Positions 36,022-48,646 of a stretch of DNA of 64,000 nt are shown in pieces. The notes below the pieces were generated by a model. The model was not told the origin of the DNA, ran no database searches, and saw only the letters and a list, made by a program, of their open reading frames with translations. Each line of letters begins with the position of its first letter. The stretch's first letter is position 1. This stretch comes from Lineus longissimus (Eukaryota > Nemertea > Pilidiophora > Heteronemertea > Lineidae), in assembly GCF_910592395.1 (NCBI RefSeq), contig NC_088326.1, positions 3,167,001 through 3,231,000 on the forward strand, given 5' to 3'. Made by a program: the position numbers and the translations under genes.

Positions 36022-38013
36022 ATGGCAGCCGCCATGGAAAATGTTTTCGTGAGGGATTGGGAAAAAAATAATGGTGAAATACTCCGAATCAATCAACTGG
36101 AGATCGGTGATGTTGGCTGTGTCGTGTGGGACGCAGCATTAGTTCTCAGCTCATACATAGAAACTGAAAGATTCCTCTCGAATATCGGAGATTCAGGCTT
36201 CCAAAGTTGTAAAGTTTTGGAACTTGGCTCTGGAACTGGCATTGTTGGTCTGCAGGCTAGCACTTTGGGGTAGGCATAAAATAGGGACTTGTAAGATTTT
36301 GGCAACCGGTTTACCACCACCCATTCTCCAAGCGTCGTCAAAGGTGATCATCGTTGCCAAGTCTCACTCGACCTACTGTGACTATGTGAGAATTTCAACG
36401 GGTGTCTGTAAAAATTCGACATTACTGACCGAAGACCACCCAAGATGTCAGATAGTTGTCAGACTTGGTCTTTACTCTTGGAATGTTGTGCTCAAGAGGG
36501 TATCAAGTCATCTCTTTGATCCCAACAGAAGGCCGGCCGTCGAGCCACTCGTCCTTGAACATTGAATTTTGCCTCCTCGCTAACCCTTGTCCCCTTGTTG
36601 CAACTTTTCCGTACTATAGGAGGTCTTTGTACTATCATTTTCAGTGCCTCAGTGACGATAACTGATCTCGAAGACTTCATTCCACTGATGAAAATGAACA
36701 TCGAAACAAACAAGGATTTGGTGTGTGGCAGCGTTGTAGCAAAGACATTGAAATGGGGACAAGATGTCACCGACTTCGGCACACCCGATGTCCTTCTTTT
36801 AGCTGATTGCATTTATTATGGAGAGGTAATGAATATGTATGTCTGATCAGTGATTGTGTCTTCTGTCTTTCAATGAGCCGGTTCCCTAAGTTTGTTTCAT
36901 TGTGAGACAGATTGTGACTTTGTCTTCAATCTCAGATTGTGACTTTGTCTCCAGTGTTTTGTCTCTATCTGTATAACAGCAGATGGAACTACACATCCCC
37001 ATGACAATTAAGAGAGGTTGTGACAGTATGTTGTGTTAGGATAACTAGAAAACAATCTTGGCAATTCTTCATCACTTTTACAAAAAAACTAGTGAAATTT
37101 CCCTCGGCGGACACCTTCTCTATTAGGGACAGTGGTTCTATATCATTTTACCTCTGTAATCAGGACGCCACTTTTATAATGACAGCATCTGTCCGGCCAA
37201 GGGTGTTCTTGATAGGCAGGTTTGACTCTATTTTGTTGTTGTTTGAGAAGACCATTAATGTCACATCCTCATGCTATGTTGTCTTCTTCTTCTGTGTCTC
37301 AATATGAATACTTATGAACTCAACTCATATGCTGCGTCTAAATTTCAGTCCTTGGAACCACTAGTTTCAACAATCAAAGATCTCTCGGGGCCAGAAACGA
37401 TTGTGCTGTGTTGCTACGAGGAGAGAACCACAGGAAACAAGCCTGAGTTGGAGAAGAAATTCTTTCAGGTAGGGATTATGGGTCATACTGTTAAGCTGGA
37501 AGTAGGTAGTCAACTACCTTATTGGCTGCTCGTGCTATGACTAAAGTTGACTTTTGATAAGTACCTCAAGATGGGAGTTTTCATGCAGGGCCCTGGCAGG
37601 CTTTGTAACAACAGTGCCAACAGCTAATGATGTCATTCAACATCACGAGGGAACCGATTGTTGATGTTCATCCTGATTTTTGATTCCATTTTTTTATTGA
37701 ATCTGGTGTTTACGCCCGGGAAAGCAACATAGGCTGTCTAAGTAAGCCACAGACATTTAAATGATAGATTTCACATCATATAGATCCAAATCCAAGAAGG
37801 TGAATGTGAATCCAACAAAAAAATTGCTTGGCGTCATGTCAGTGAAATGATTAAGTGCCGATCTTTAAAAGCCACCCCAATCTCATTCCAGTTTTCCAAA
37901 TTTTCTTACAGCTTATTCGGGAACATTTTGATGTGGATGAAATACCGCAGGACCAACAGCATCCAGTGTATCACAGTGATGACATTCACATAATGCGTTT
38001 CAAAAAGAGCTGA
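36022..38013 (+). CDS. VCPKMT: VCP-lysine methyltransferase (METTL21D)
   Basis: Seven-beta-strand S-adenosylmethionine-dependent methyltransferase that trimethylates one lysine of the AAA ATPase VCP/p97 in vertebrates. Four exons: 36022-36269, 36645-36825, 37349-37468 and 37912-38013, giving 216 residues (human 229) with matching phases. Residues 31-40 VGCVVWDAAL and the SAM-binding LELGSGTGIVGLQ (66-78) are almost as in human; ITDLED (88-93) carries the acidic motif; DCIYY at 137-141 is the METTL21-family motif after strand 4; VLCCYEERTTG and the terminal DDIHIMRFKK match the family. The start lies in CAAGATGGCAGC, a TISU-like context. Intron 2 contains a TACAGT-type MITE fragment. Tail-to-tail with MORN2. 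Confidence 0.96.
37098..37215 (+). mobile_element. TACAGT-type MITE fragment in VCPKMT intron 2
   Basis: Shows ccctcggcggacacc, ctattagggacagtggtt, tttacctctgtaatcagga in the order of the family, with both ends lost. Confidence 0.55.
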
Positions 38014-38100
38014 CAGATCTCTTGAATAGGGTCTTTAAAAAATCTGTCTTTGGTGGTGATGCCCATGTGATAATGAGGAGTTTCAAACAAGAAATGAGGC

Positions 38101-38106
38101 AATAAA
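38101..38106 (+). terminator. AATAAA polyadenylation signal of VCPKMT
   Basis: AATAAA 88 nt after the VCPKMT stop codon. A second AATAAA-like site (caataaac) lies near 38399. Confidence 0.6.
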
Positions 38107-38917
38107 AGGCTTTGGCCGAGTCTGTGGTCATTGGTTAACAGCACGAAGACAAACAGCCTTCCAGTTTTCATTTGCACTGAGGGTATTCAAATTCAATTCA
38201 TGCCATTGTGGTAGCACTCACACTGATGTGCAATGAACAATGAATGGTTTTACAATGCACTGCTATTACAACATATGTGTATGTGCTTCAAAAAGAGGTG
38301 ACCAAGTTCATGGTGCTAGAAAAACTTTTTGTAAAAAGTTAAATTTTAAATCAGGATCAACCTGAATAAGGACAATTGTCAAGTTCAATTTGAAAAACAA
38401 TAAACTGTACAATTTATTTTACACAAAATTTTGTTACATTTCCTTATTCACTACCAACTTTTTTCTTGAATTATCAGAAAACGTCAGATTGCAGGCAATT
38501 TAGCAAAACAGTTGTTGAAATTTACCTATGCTCTGTCCTTGTGCCAGAGGTAAAAGAAGAAGTAGCAGGCTTACTATGAATAGAGTCTGAAAGGACATGA
38601 CAGAGTCATGCAGACCATTTCTGTCCGCAAGCTTTGGACGGAATTTGATACTACCAATACAAGTGCATTCTCCAAGCAGTTCAAAGAATATTATTCTCTC
38701 TGCGTACATCACAGGGGCATGAAAATACCAGAATGAATCAATATTGACCTGTCACAGTAAAACAATGCACATGTCACACAGAAGATGAGCCTACATGACA
38801 CCAGGAGATAATGGAAGAAATTGATGTAGGGGTGGGGGTACAAGGCTTATATTGGCGGCTGCATGAGCCAAAGTCCTAGTACGATGGACCTAAATGTCTT
38901 TAGCATATCTAAAACTT

Positions 38918-40013
38918 CTAATTCACTTCTGCCTGAAGTTTGAATCGAAGTCCTGGGGCTGCCTTGTATCGGAATGTCCCTGTCCAAATTTGCTGGTCAG
39001 TGTCTGTAAATTCACCATCGCCTTCCATCCTGAAAAAAACAATTTCATGGATTTATCAGTGATGAAAATGTTCCGAACTTGAAACTTTATCGATTATCAG
39101 TGATGAGATGTTACACACCCTTACTTTATACATCACCACACAGAACAAATTAAATCCAACCAATGCTATTCAGTACACTGCATTACCATTCATTGATTCA
39201 AGACCTACCAAGGTATGGCATCGAGGACAAGCTGACTCTGCCCCCAAGGAGGTCATGTATCATACTCCTAAGAAAGATGTCCAACCATCCAGTCTGATCT
39301 GTAGAGGAATTCATTTACAGATTTGTGGTTGACGAGAGACACCAAAGGTGGTTAAACTTACCTATTTTCAACAAACTGTCCATCATAAAACGAGCCATTA
39401 GGCCAGGTATATTTTCCAATACCATGATATTGGTTGTTCACGAAATCTCCCTCATAGAATGCGCCAGACGGCAGTTCCATTCGCCCTTGTCCTTCCATCT
39501 TGTCTGCGACCCAGGTTCCGTGGAAGTGCTGACCGTCTGCGGTGAAGTGAGACCCCGCGCCAGATCGTACAATGCTGCCATCTTCAAGTTGGACGTACTC
39601 TCCGTCGTAACGGTCGCCATTAGGAAACATGTAGATGCCTTTCAAGATGACTGGGACATCATCCTCAGTCCCTTTCTTCTTATCCTTCTTAGCTGGAAAT
39701 TGAAATACATCAGTAGGTTTGGTTTTGAAATCTTGACACAGCTACAGACCCCCCCCCCATTCATTTTTCAAATTAAGAGGGCTGTATTCTATTTCTTTCA
39801 TTATCTCGACCTAACAGTGAAAGCTCAGCAGTACATGGGTGCAGTATAGCCATCTCAGTGATCTGCTGGCTGATCTGTCATTTGACAAAAAATAAAAGAT
39901 AAAAAATGTCTCAGAAGATCATAATTTCCTCGATTTTTGTTCTTTTGTCTTCAGTGAACACATCAGTGTTTGGTATCAATATAAAGAGAAAACATGATTT
40001 TACCTCCTGGCAT
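38918..40013 (-). CDS. MORN2: MORN repeat-containing protein 2
   Basis: Small MORN-repeat protein; in mammals linked to sperm development and LC3-associated phagocytosis. Three minus-strand exons: 40013-40004 (only MPG plus one base), 39692-39362 and 39029-38918, giving 150 residues. The basic start (AKKDKKKGTEDD) leads to KGIYMFPNGDRYDGEY, then MORN repeats GTWVADKMEGQGRMELPSG, YEGDFVNNQYHGIGKYTWPNG, YDGQFVENRMEGDGEFTD, and a WTGTFRYKAAPGLRFKL tail that matches the C-terminus of human MORN2. Donors gtaaaa and gtaagt, phases consistent. The tiny first coding exon is inferred from donor, phase and ATG, so the start is the least certain part. Head-to-head with DLAT. Confidence 0.92.
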
Positions 40014-40584
40014 AATGCAAATTTCTTTATCGGGTGTGGGAAAGGTGGAAACTTGGACAATGTGCAGAAATATTTACAACTTTCTGCTTTGCTTGGTGGT
40101 GGCCATTTTGTTGCCATGGTGACCCAGGTGTAGTCTGCAGGCTAGTTTTAAAAGTAATCAAATTAGTAACGGTAACGGCTATTTGAACGGTAAACGTGGC
40201 TCTTGAAATAAACTGTTGTTTATCGTCTAGCCAATACAACCGGTAATTTCCTTTTGGGTACCTCAAACTTAAAGAAATTGTAACATTTCAAAAACTTTAA
40301 ATTCTCCTTACCTTAACTTCCGGTTAGAGAAAAAGCTGGTTATTGCAGTTTTAGACAGTTTCGTAAATATTCTCTAAATAATTTCTGCGCCTTACACAAA
40401 ACCTCAAGAGCTTCAACATATCTGAGGTTTCACATTTAAGTCCTGAAAATACTATTTTTGTAATCAATTAGTTTAATCGACAGGATTTCTGATAGATACG
40501 AAACTGCGGTGTGAAGGTTATCCAGGTCGACGCCATTTCGCCGGTATCAATTTTGGGATGATTTTGCCCCAAAACATACCCAAA
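40014..40584. promoter_or_regulatory. Bidirectional promoter region MORN2 / DLAT
   Basis: 571 bp between divergent start codons. AT-rich; I see no clear TATA box or CpG cluster. Confidence 0.5.
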
Positions 40585-43500
40585 ATGTTCCGTTCTTCGA
40601 TTTTATTAAGGTCTGCCGTGAGGCAAAGATGCCTCCCAAAAAGCATAAGGACATATACGCAAAGAGCATTCATCGATTCCGTCAACAGAACAAGAAATAT
40701 CAACAGGTAAAATAGGTCTGACTGCAGACTGCTGCAAGAAAAGCTTGAAAGGTAAAGAGTCAGAAACATCTTCAGAAACTTATACAACACTGAACAAGCA
40801 TGCACCAGATGCAGTTATCATTGTCATGGCAATTCACAAATTGTGATGTTGCAGGCTATTTCTGCACCTGTCCAATGTTGCAAAAAGGTCTGAGCCAACA
40901 TTACGTTCCAATTCTATTTTTCAGACTTTCGTCGACCAATCCGCATCAGTCCAGAATAACCTGGGGCCAGCAATTGTCATGTATCCGCTATTACAGTTCA
41001 GGTAAGGTTTACGAAGTGATGGTACAATTCATCATCGGTAATGTACACTTCCTCATTGTACTATGACTTTTGAACGTCATTATTTGTAAAAAAGTAAAAA
41101 GGGAACTTTACAAAGTTATTTTCATTTGACATAAAACTTGAATATTCAACTTCTGTCACTGAAGCTTTTGTTTTCTAAGACTCCTTAGAAATATTTTCCG
41201 AGATAATATATGACTATTCTCCAAGGAACTTTCAATATTGTCTCTATTTCTGTGCAGATGATCTCCCTACTCACCAAAAAATAGTCCTACCGGCCCTCTC
41301 GCCAACGATGGAGTTCGGTACGATCATTTCATGGGAGAAGAAGGAGGGTGACCAGTTGTCCGAGGGAGATTTATTGGCGGAGATTGAGACGGACAAAGCT
41401 ACGATGGGATTCGAAACGCCGGAGGAGGGATACCTGGCAAAGATTATTATACCACAAGGAACGAAAGATATTCCTATCGGAAAGGTAGGCACTTTTCGAA
41501 TAGAGTCAAAGCCGAAATTCAACCAACATCATGCTTATACTTGAAAAAGTGTAAAATATCAAAATCTAGAAGTGTACATTCTGAACATAAACATCAAATC
41601 CATTTGTCCGAGGGAAATAGTGCATTGATCTAATTTGAAGTATGATGAAAAGTTTTCAACAAAATCTATTGTTCCGTCTTTTAACCCTTTCAGTTGCTGT
41701 GCATCATAGTCGAAGAGGAAGGAGACGTGGCAGCTTTCCAAAACTTTCAAGCAACGGCAGCCGATGATGCGCTCATTGGCGGCGCCGCACCGAAACCGGC
41801 GGAACCTGCTGCACCTGCACCACCACCACCTGTAGCACCTGCACCGGCACAAGCTGCACCACCACCACCGACCCCAGTGGCTGCTCCAGCCGCACCTGTA
41901 CCTGCTGCGCCCATTGCCGCACCCGTTTCGACGGGCGGAAGGGTTTTTGCGTCGCCACTGGCGAGGACGATTGCTTCAGAGAAAGGAATAGATCTCAGCG
42001 TAAGTACGAGGAAAATAAATTTTAATCGAGTTCGCTCCTTTGTATATAGAGGTGATCCAATCGGATCTTGTCATTACTGATTTCACCCTCGGACAAGAAG
42101 TCTGTTGTCACACATAGCCGCAATCATAATTGCTGGTCGCCGCGATTAAAATCACTCGTTTGTGCAGCGATTAATGAAGAGAGAGAGATTCAGCGATGTC
42201 ATTACCGGTATGTTTCTGTCTCTTTCCAGTTGGTGCAAGGTACAGGCCCAGATGGACAGATCCGTGTCGATGACGTAAGAAACTTCGTACCGTCTGCCGC
42301 GCCTGGTGTGGCGGCGCCTGCGCCGGTTGTGATGCCACCTGGGGCCGCCTATGTTGATGTACCGATGTCCAGTATGCGGCAAACGATAGCCAAACGATTG
42401 GTGCAGTCAAAACAGACCATCCCGCATTACTATTTGAATGTTGACATACTTATGGATGATGTGCTAAAGTAAGTACTGTCAGACCTTTAGATTTGCCCCT
42501 AAGAAAAATTGTAATCGATTGAGTATTCTGTTGGCAGCAGATATACCAAGTGCTAATATGCCCAAGGCTAATAATGCATTGCGTCAGCCCTGGGCTTGTA
42601 TTTTTCTGTAACCTGTAAATACTTTAGTTAATAAATCAAAATTATGTCTCAAAAAGAATATATATATACCAAGTCTTGATGTTATAGTCCCTTTAACATT
42701 CTTACACTTTTGTTGCAGCCTACGTAAGGAACTGAACGCTGAATTAGAAAAAGAAAACATCAAGGTTTCCGTCAACGACTTCATCATCAAGGCGGCTGCG
42801 TTGGCCTGCAGGAGAATTCCAGAGGCTAACTCGTCTTGGCAAGAAACGTTTATCAGACAGTGAGTATCGTTTGTGATAGTGGGCAAGTCACTTTGTATTG
42901 AAGGTTGTGAGGTATAATACAGAGTTCACATTGATGACTGCATGAATCTCATCAGAAGATATTTGACACTCGTGACCCCAGGTCCTTTCCGTTGACTGTT
43001 CCAGCTCCTGACCCGAGTGGATCAGATTCCGTTGTCTGAGCCCCGGAAATATTAAGACGTCTTTTGTCTCTTTTCCAGGTTTAACTCGGTCGATGTGAGT
43101 GTGGCTGTAGCGACAGATAATGGCCTCATCACGCCTATAGTATTTAATGCAGATAAAAAGGGATTATTGAGTATATCGTCAGATGTGATAAGCTTAGCGC
43201 AAAAAGCTCGGGAGGGAAAATTGCAGCCACACGAATTCCAGGTGAGGTCACGTCTCAAAATCAAAAAAGCCATTATTCTTATGACATTACGGCAGGCAAG
43301 ACTACGTTATTTGCACAAAATGGCATCTTCTCAAGTGCGCTCTGTCCTTGCTCTGGTTGTGAACGCCCAAGTGATGGTCTCTGGCAGCAGCTTGGGAACC
43401 CCCTACACCACAAATATCCCACCTGTGTTGTTTTGCATCTGTCTCTATTTTTGAAACTCTTGTTTCAGGGAGGGACTTTCACCATATCTAACTTAGGCAT

Positions 43501-44160
43501 GTATGGCATCAAAAGTTTCTCGGCAATTATCAATCCTCCCCAGGTAAGTAGCAATCATTGTTCGCTGCCCCGAGGCAAATCTTGCTGGGTATTTGATTTC
43601 GCTGATTTCAAGGGCATCATCGCTTAACCTTTGCAACAACCTGTGATCTGAGCATATTTGTACCTCGTGATAGAAACTGAGGCATCACCTCATCCTACTG
43701 TTTGTATCAAGAGGAAATTTACCAGATGCTTCATCTGGCCACAAGTCTTGTAAAACTTCCTTTTCAACTCCCAAACCTTTGCCCCTAGCACACTTGAATA
43801 CAATTCTAGCTAGTGTGAGCTCAGCTAACTGAAGACTTGTGCACAGCATATTGAGTCCACGCTTTAAGCCTTTCTACAAATGAAAATACCCAAGAGATAA
43901 ACATTGACCCTCTTCCTTTGTCCTTAAGCTCTAACCATTCTATAACCCTCCCACTCGTATTCCAGGCCTGTATCCTAGCTGTCGGCGCATCAAATCAAAG
44001 ACTCATCCCGGATGAAAATGCAGCAGAGGGATACAGATCTGCAAGCGTTTTGGGTGCAACTTTGAGTTCGGACCATCGGGTGGTGGACGGGGCAGTCGGT
44101 GCTCAGTGGCTGGCAGAGTTTAAGAAATTCTTAGAAAAACCACAAACAATGCTGTTGTAA
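40585..44160 (+). CDS. DLAT: Pyruvate dehydrogenase E2, dihydrolipoamide acetyltransferase
   Basis: Core of the mitochondrial pyruvate dehydrogenase complex; transfers the acetyl group from lipoamide to CoA. Nine exons: 40585-40706, 40925-41001, 41258-41484, 41694-41999, 42230-42468, 42719-42859, 43079-43241, 43469-43543, 43966-44160; 514 residues, phases all consistent. Arg/Ser-rich mitochondrial presequence ([16 protein letters not shown]), one lipoyl domain (about 73-150) with lipoyl-lysine K113 in ETDKAT, Ala/Pro linker (about 172-222), E1/E3-binding domain (about 226-262, [17 protein letters not shown]), and catalytic domain (about 285-514) with active-site H487 and D491 in DHRVVDG. The His excludes PDHX. 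Human DLAT has two lipoyl domains; this has one. An in-frame upstream ATG at 40558 is the alternative start. Polyadenylation signal at 44218. Confidence 0.97.
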
Positions 44161-44217
44161 TAAAAACTGTTGACTTAATCTGATATTACTATGTGGATAT
44201 CTTGGTACAGCTAAGAA

Positions 44218-44223
44218 AATAAA
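44218..44223 (+). terminator. AATAAA polyadenylation signal of DLAT
   Basis: AATAAA 58 nt after the DLAT stop codon. Confidence 0.65.
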
Positions 44224-44229
44224 GGCATG

Positions 44230-45590
44230 CTTGTGCTGCTTAGATGTTTAATGTGGTGAAGGACAACAGAGTCAACTCGTGATTATTTCCCTGCAGGTCG
44301 ATCCTATGACTTGGTCTTTTGCTGTGAATACGAGTGTTCAGTGATTTCAAAGATTTTCTACAAACTGTGCAAAACAGTAACAGTTACAGAGACGATACTA
44401 GTCACAAAACTACGCAAAAGCTTTTCAAAATGACTGACATATAAAGTTGCTTATGAAGTATTCTTGATACCCATCATGATTTTTTTAGTACCAGAGTTTA
44501 CCATGTTTATCTATTGATGTAATGGCCCAACTGGATAACCTTATGACATATTATTTGAAATAATAAGGGCAGTCAAAATCATTGGTGAACAAAATAACGG
44601 TGGTTGTGATGAATATATTTGGATCCAAAATAATTGTAGTTGCATCTACTGGGTGAGGATGCTGGTTTTGGGCAGGTAAGAATAGCTTTTTGGAATGCTC
44701 CCTGGAGCATTGATGGACAATTGGGGGGGGGGGGGTTATGTGTTGACTTCCAGTCTAAAAAATGTGAATAGCAGCTGTACATAATGTGTTATGTATGAGA
44801 AAGAAGAAGAGAAATAAGGTAAACTACAAGCCCTTCTCCTGTAGTTAGAGTTTTGAGGTGAACGCCAGGCAGTCGTTCGGTTTTTGGTACCGGTAATTAA
44901 GTAGGTTGTCTTGGAGACTACTGCCGTGGAGTCCCAGAGTTTTGTAGCCAGGGTGGTGTCCTTGGGCCAATATTCCTCCCTATTCTTCATCGGGAGCAGG
45001 TCTGAAGCGCATGAGCTGGTGTCTGGTCAGCTACACATTCACATTGAGCAGAGTCTTTGAAGGTGTTTCTTAAAGCAGCAGTACCCTGTTCAAGTTGGAA
45101 GATTGTCACCTGTTTCTTCCCCTCTAGCTGGGTGATGTTGTCAGCCTGGGGGTTGTGAAAGCCCTTCCATCTGTCAACAAATGATCAAATAAATGTGCTC
45201 TATCTGGCGTGATAAACCTATGTATATTAATGTATTTAATTTGTCATGTTAAGTTTTTAGAAGTAAATAAATAATGTGTGTGTATACAGCAGTCACCGAT
45301 GATTGTTTCTTTTTAGAATTTCGTACATGGCAATATTTATATTTCCTGTTTATCAGGGCTTTGACATGTAATGATTGGCAAGGCTAGGCCCCAATAGGAC
45401 CAATGAATTGATCAATGAAGGTGTGGTGACAGAAGTCCACCGAACTGGTTGTGACAGACTGGCAAAATTGTTTCATCACAGAACCAGGGCATTGATGTAC
45501 CAAAGTGCTCACTAAGTCAAAATCTCGTTGACAAACTGTTCTTTTGTCTCTGGAAAGTTCACCTAGCAAAGACATGGAAGGATATGTGTG
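44230..45590. other. Convergent intergenic space, left part
   Basis: No supported gene. Holds a 12-base G run near 44724 and unique-looking sequence leading into the minisatellite. Confidence 0.5.
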
Positions 45591-45595
45591 AAACC

Positions 45596-46199
45596 GTGGA
45601 TTTGACTGGAGGAAGGTTACAATACTGATTGTGAAAACCAGGACACACTTCGTCTCAAGACCTGGACTGGCTGTGACTAATCACATCATACAGAAGTGGA
45701 TTTGACTGGAGGAAGGTTACAATACTGATTGAGACAACCAGAGGACACACTTCGTCTCAAGACCTGGACTGGCTGTGACTAATTACTTCATACAGAAGTG
45801 GATTTGACTGGAGAAAGGTTACAATACTGATTGAGACAACCAGGACACACGATCGCCTCAAGACCTGGACTGGCTGTGACTAATCACATCATACAGAGAA
45901 GTGGATTTGACTGAAGGAAGGTTGCAATACTGATTGAGACAACCAGGACACACTTCGTCTCAAGACCTGGACTGACTGTGACTAATTACTTCATACAGAA
46001 GTGGATTTGACTGGAGGAAGGTTACAATACTGATTGAGACAACCAGGACACACTTCGCCTCAAGACCTAGACTGGCTGTGACTAATCACTTCATACAGAA
46101 GTGGATTTGACTGGAGGAAGGTTACAATACTGATTGAGACAACCAGGACACACTTCGTCTCAAGACCTGGACTGACTGTGACTATTACATTATACGGAA
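45596..46199. repeat. Minisatellite, six copies of a 101-bp unit
   Basis: Units start gtggatttgactggaggaag at 45596, 45696, 45799, 45901, 46001 and 46101; each contains caggacacacttcgtctcaa and ctggactggctgtgacta. Copies differ by a few percent and alternate between atcacatcata and attacttcata endings, hinting at duplication of a two-unit block. Diverged ggctgtgac..ccagg phrases continue to about 47,100. Confidence 0.92.
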
Positions 46200-46787
46200 G
46201 CCCTACAGGGCATAGTAATCTTGACCCTCCATGTATTGACATAGCTCAGCTTCAAAGGTGGGGGCAATACCACTGGGAGTTCAGTATGGAGCATAGTATG
46301 TCAACAACACCTCCACCGTCTTCGGTCCGTGATGATCCTGTCCAGTTCCTACAAGAATAGACTCCTGGGCCAATCTATTTCACCATCCTTATCATATCTC
46401 CTTATGTACTTGGCAACAGGACGAGGTCAGTTCACTGTGTCTAGAGTGTCTTGAAGAGTTGCCCAAATCTTCATGACACTCTCCAGGTTCGGTCTCCAGC
46501 TGTATGTACCAAGGTTTTCCCTATGTTCTCTTCCCTTGTGGGTTCCATGTGAGAGCTTGTAAGGTATTATGCTGGAACTGGCAAACTGGAAAGAATATCC
46601 TAAGAGGCAGCAGTAATAGAAAGTCCTCCACGAAAATGGCATTAACAAACACATATCAGTGACTGTTACAGCCAGGACATGGGTGGGAAGTTCCCAACCA
46701 CATCGGCTGTGACGGCCATGCAGGGTGTCATTGGTGGAAAGTTGCGACTGCAGGAAGAAGTTCAGCACCAAACTGCCCGTGACTAGC

Positions 46788-46888
46788 AAATACTTTTACT
46801 CCGGTTTTGTACAGGAAGGCCTAGTGTAAATGTACATGGAGATTTAAATAAAAGCATTTGCAAGTCTTTATTCATATCACCCAGTGGC
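46788..46888. mobile_element. CACTGGG foldback element, left-truncated copy
   Basis: About 100 bp similar to 47583-47681, ending in TTTATTCATATCACCCAGTG, but lacking the outer left arm. Confidence 0.7.
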
Positions 46889-47556
46889 TGTCACTGTAGG
46901 AAGCCAACTGAGACAAACAGACGGTACTTCACCACAGGACACTGGCATACTATGACTGGGACTGCAGGAAGTTCCCAACCACATTGGCTGTGACAACCAG
47001 GCAAGGACACGGTGAAGTTGTGACGAGGCACAAGGGCATGTTGACATCATTTCCAGGAGCTTGAGGGTATATTTCATTGCCAGGATATAAGGGTGGAAAG
47101 GCATCACAAGCAGTGGTGGATGCCAGGTGTGGCGTTTATACCATGACACCAGACAGGGGAGAACCCAAATCAAGACAGCCAGCCACCCAGGCCAAATCTG
47201 TGGTGACGGGACAAGGTGGTCAATGCCAGCTGGACTCTTCTGCAGTCTTATTTCGTCTTCTGAATCGTCTTTACTCTTACTGGGCGAGAGGACGAGGTCT
47301 GTCCACTGCGTACCGAGTAGAGCCAGCCTGAAAACCATACATAGTCATACGATGAATTTGAAGTTATGCCTGTGCATGACATTATTGGAGGAGGCCAGGG
47401 GCGTTGGAACAAGCAGCATTATTTCATGGAAAGAGGGGACTTCCCCCACTTCTGTCTGTCCACGGCAGCCATGTCCACTTACTGGCCCATCCCATCAACC
47501 CGTCATTGCTTGTGGACATGACACTAGCATTTAATTTTCGCCTCTGTGATCCAGAC

Positions 47557-47681
47557 ACTGGGTGATATGAATAAACACTAGTAAATGCTTTTACTTCTAT
47601 TTTGTACAGAAATGCCTAGTGTAAATGTACGTGAAGTTTTAAGTAAAAGCCTTTCCTAGTCTTTATTCATATCACCCAGTG
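47557..47681. mobile_element. CACTGGG foldback MITE, 125 bp
   Basis: Starts CACTGGGTGATATGAATAAA and ends with the exact reverse complement; pairing then continues imperfectly (actag..aaa.gcttttactt) for about 45 bp per arm. CACTG termini recall CMC/Chapaev transposons, but no target duplication is visible, so the class is open. Confidence 0.8.
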
Positions 47682-47689
47682 TGTCAATG

Positions 47690-48640
47690 ATACAGGACCG
47701 GACCAAGCGTATCCTATAAAGAGGGATCTAGAGTATTCTTCAAACTCTACAAAATCAATGAAAACGCCTTCAATTCGTTTATTATTTTATTGACATCTAC
47801 ATTTACATTTACATGTACATGTTATATCTTTTTACAAAATTCAGTATTGACACAATTTAGCCAGTACAGAGACTGGCAATAGGACTGTTGTACATGTAGT
47901 AGGCCTATGTGTGACAGACGCACTTCAATGAGCTCAACAGTGTCAACACAGTATTCTTTATTTTCTAAGCCAGTGTTACCAGATCTAGGAATTTAGAGCT
48001 TGGGGGTTTAAGGGCCTAGCTTTATTTATTTGGGGTATTTTTAGATTGGTTCTTACAGGGTAATTCAGTAGTCGGCCTATTTCCTTTGTGATTCTAATAT
48101 TGGGTGTAGGCCTACGTGGGTTCTCCCTGCCTGTGTTCTGGGCCATTTGACCAGTTCATGTCCGTGTGAGAGGTTTAAAATATATATCTATATCATTTAC
48201 AGAAGTGTCATAAGTTATTGCTCTGAAGAAGAAAGTCGATTGTCATCCGGAAGAAGCAGTTTGTCTGTCCCGGGCTACACCAGCACAGAGTTACATGTAC
48301 ACGGCCACTTACATGTACGTCACTCTCTTACAATGTTGCAGTAAACTGTCACAACAGGTTTTAACATGAACGAAACCAGTATGCAGCTGCGTGATAGTTA
48401 AACTACATCAAGTTCTCAAAACAGCAGATCTCAATGGAAGGACGACACTCAGTATCCACTGACTAACAGACTGAAGACTTCAATTTTACGTACAGATCAT
48501 ACTTCAGACTCTTTGCAGAAGTGAAGTAACTTTTCTTAAGATTTAGTCCAATAAAAAACAAATCCACATCCAGCTGAGCAATATAGTATCCACAATCCTG
48601 GGCCTAATTTCAATCTGATTCGTTCCCATCCAGCAAAACC
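47690..48640. other. Downstream region of PRPF6
   Basis: No gene seen. The PRPF6 3' UTR must lie here; minus-strand AATAAA candidates exist near 48022 and 47780 but I cannot choose. Confidence 0.4.
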
Positions 48641-48646
48641 GCCTCC

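Noticed and set aside
39325-39849. 174-codon plus-strand ORF
   Set aside because: Antisense shadow of the MORN2 exon.
41681-41693. TTAACCCTTTCAG resembling the piggyBac end at 104
   Set aside because: It is the polypyrimidine tract and AG acceptor of DLAT exon 4; no partner inverted repeat.
45596-46199. CRISPR-like regularly spaced repeats
   Set aside because: Units are contiguous without unique spacers, and the genome is animal.
46427-47338. 120- and 153-codon minus-strand ORFs
   Set aside because: They run through diverged minisatellite and MITE sequence; composition reflects the repeats.
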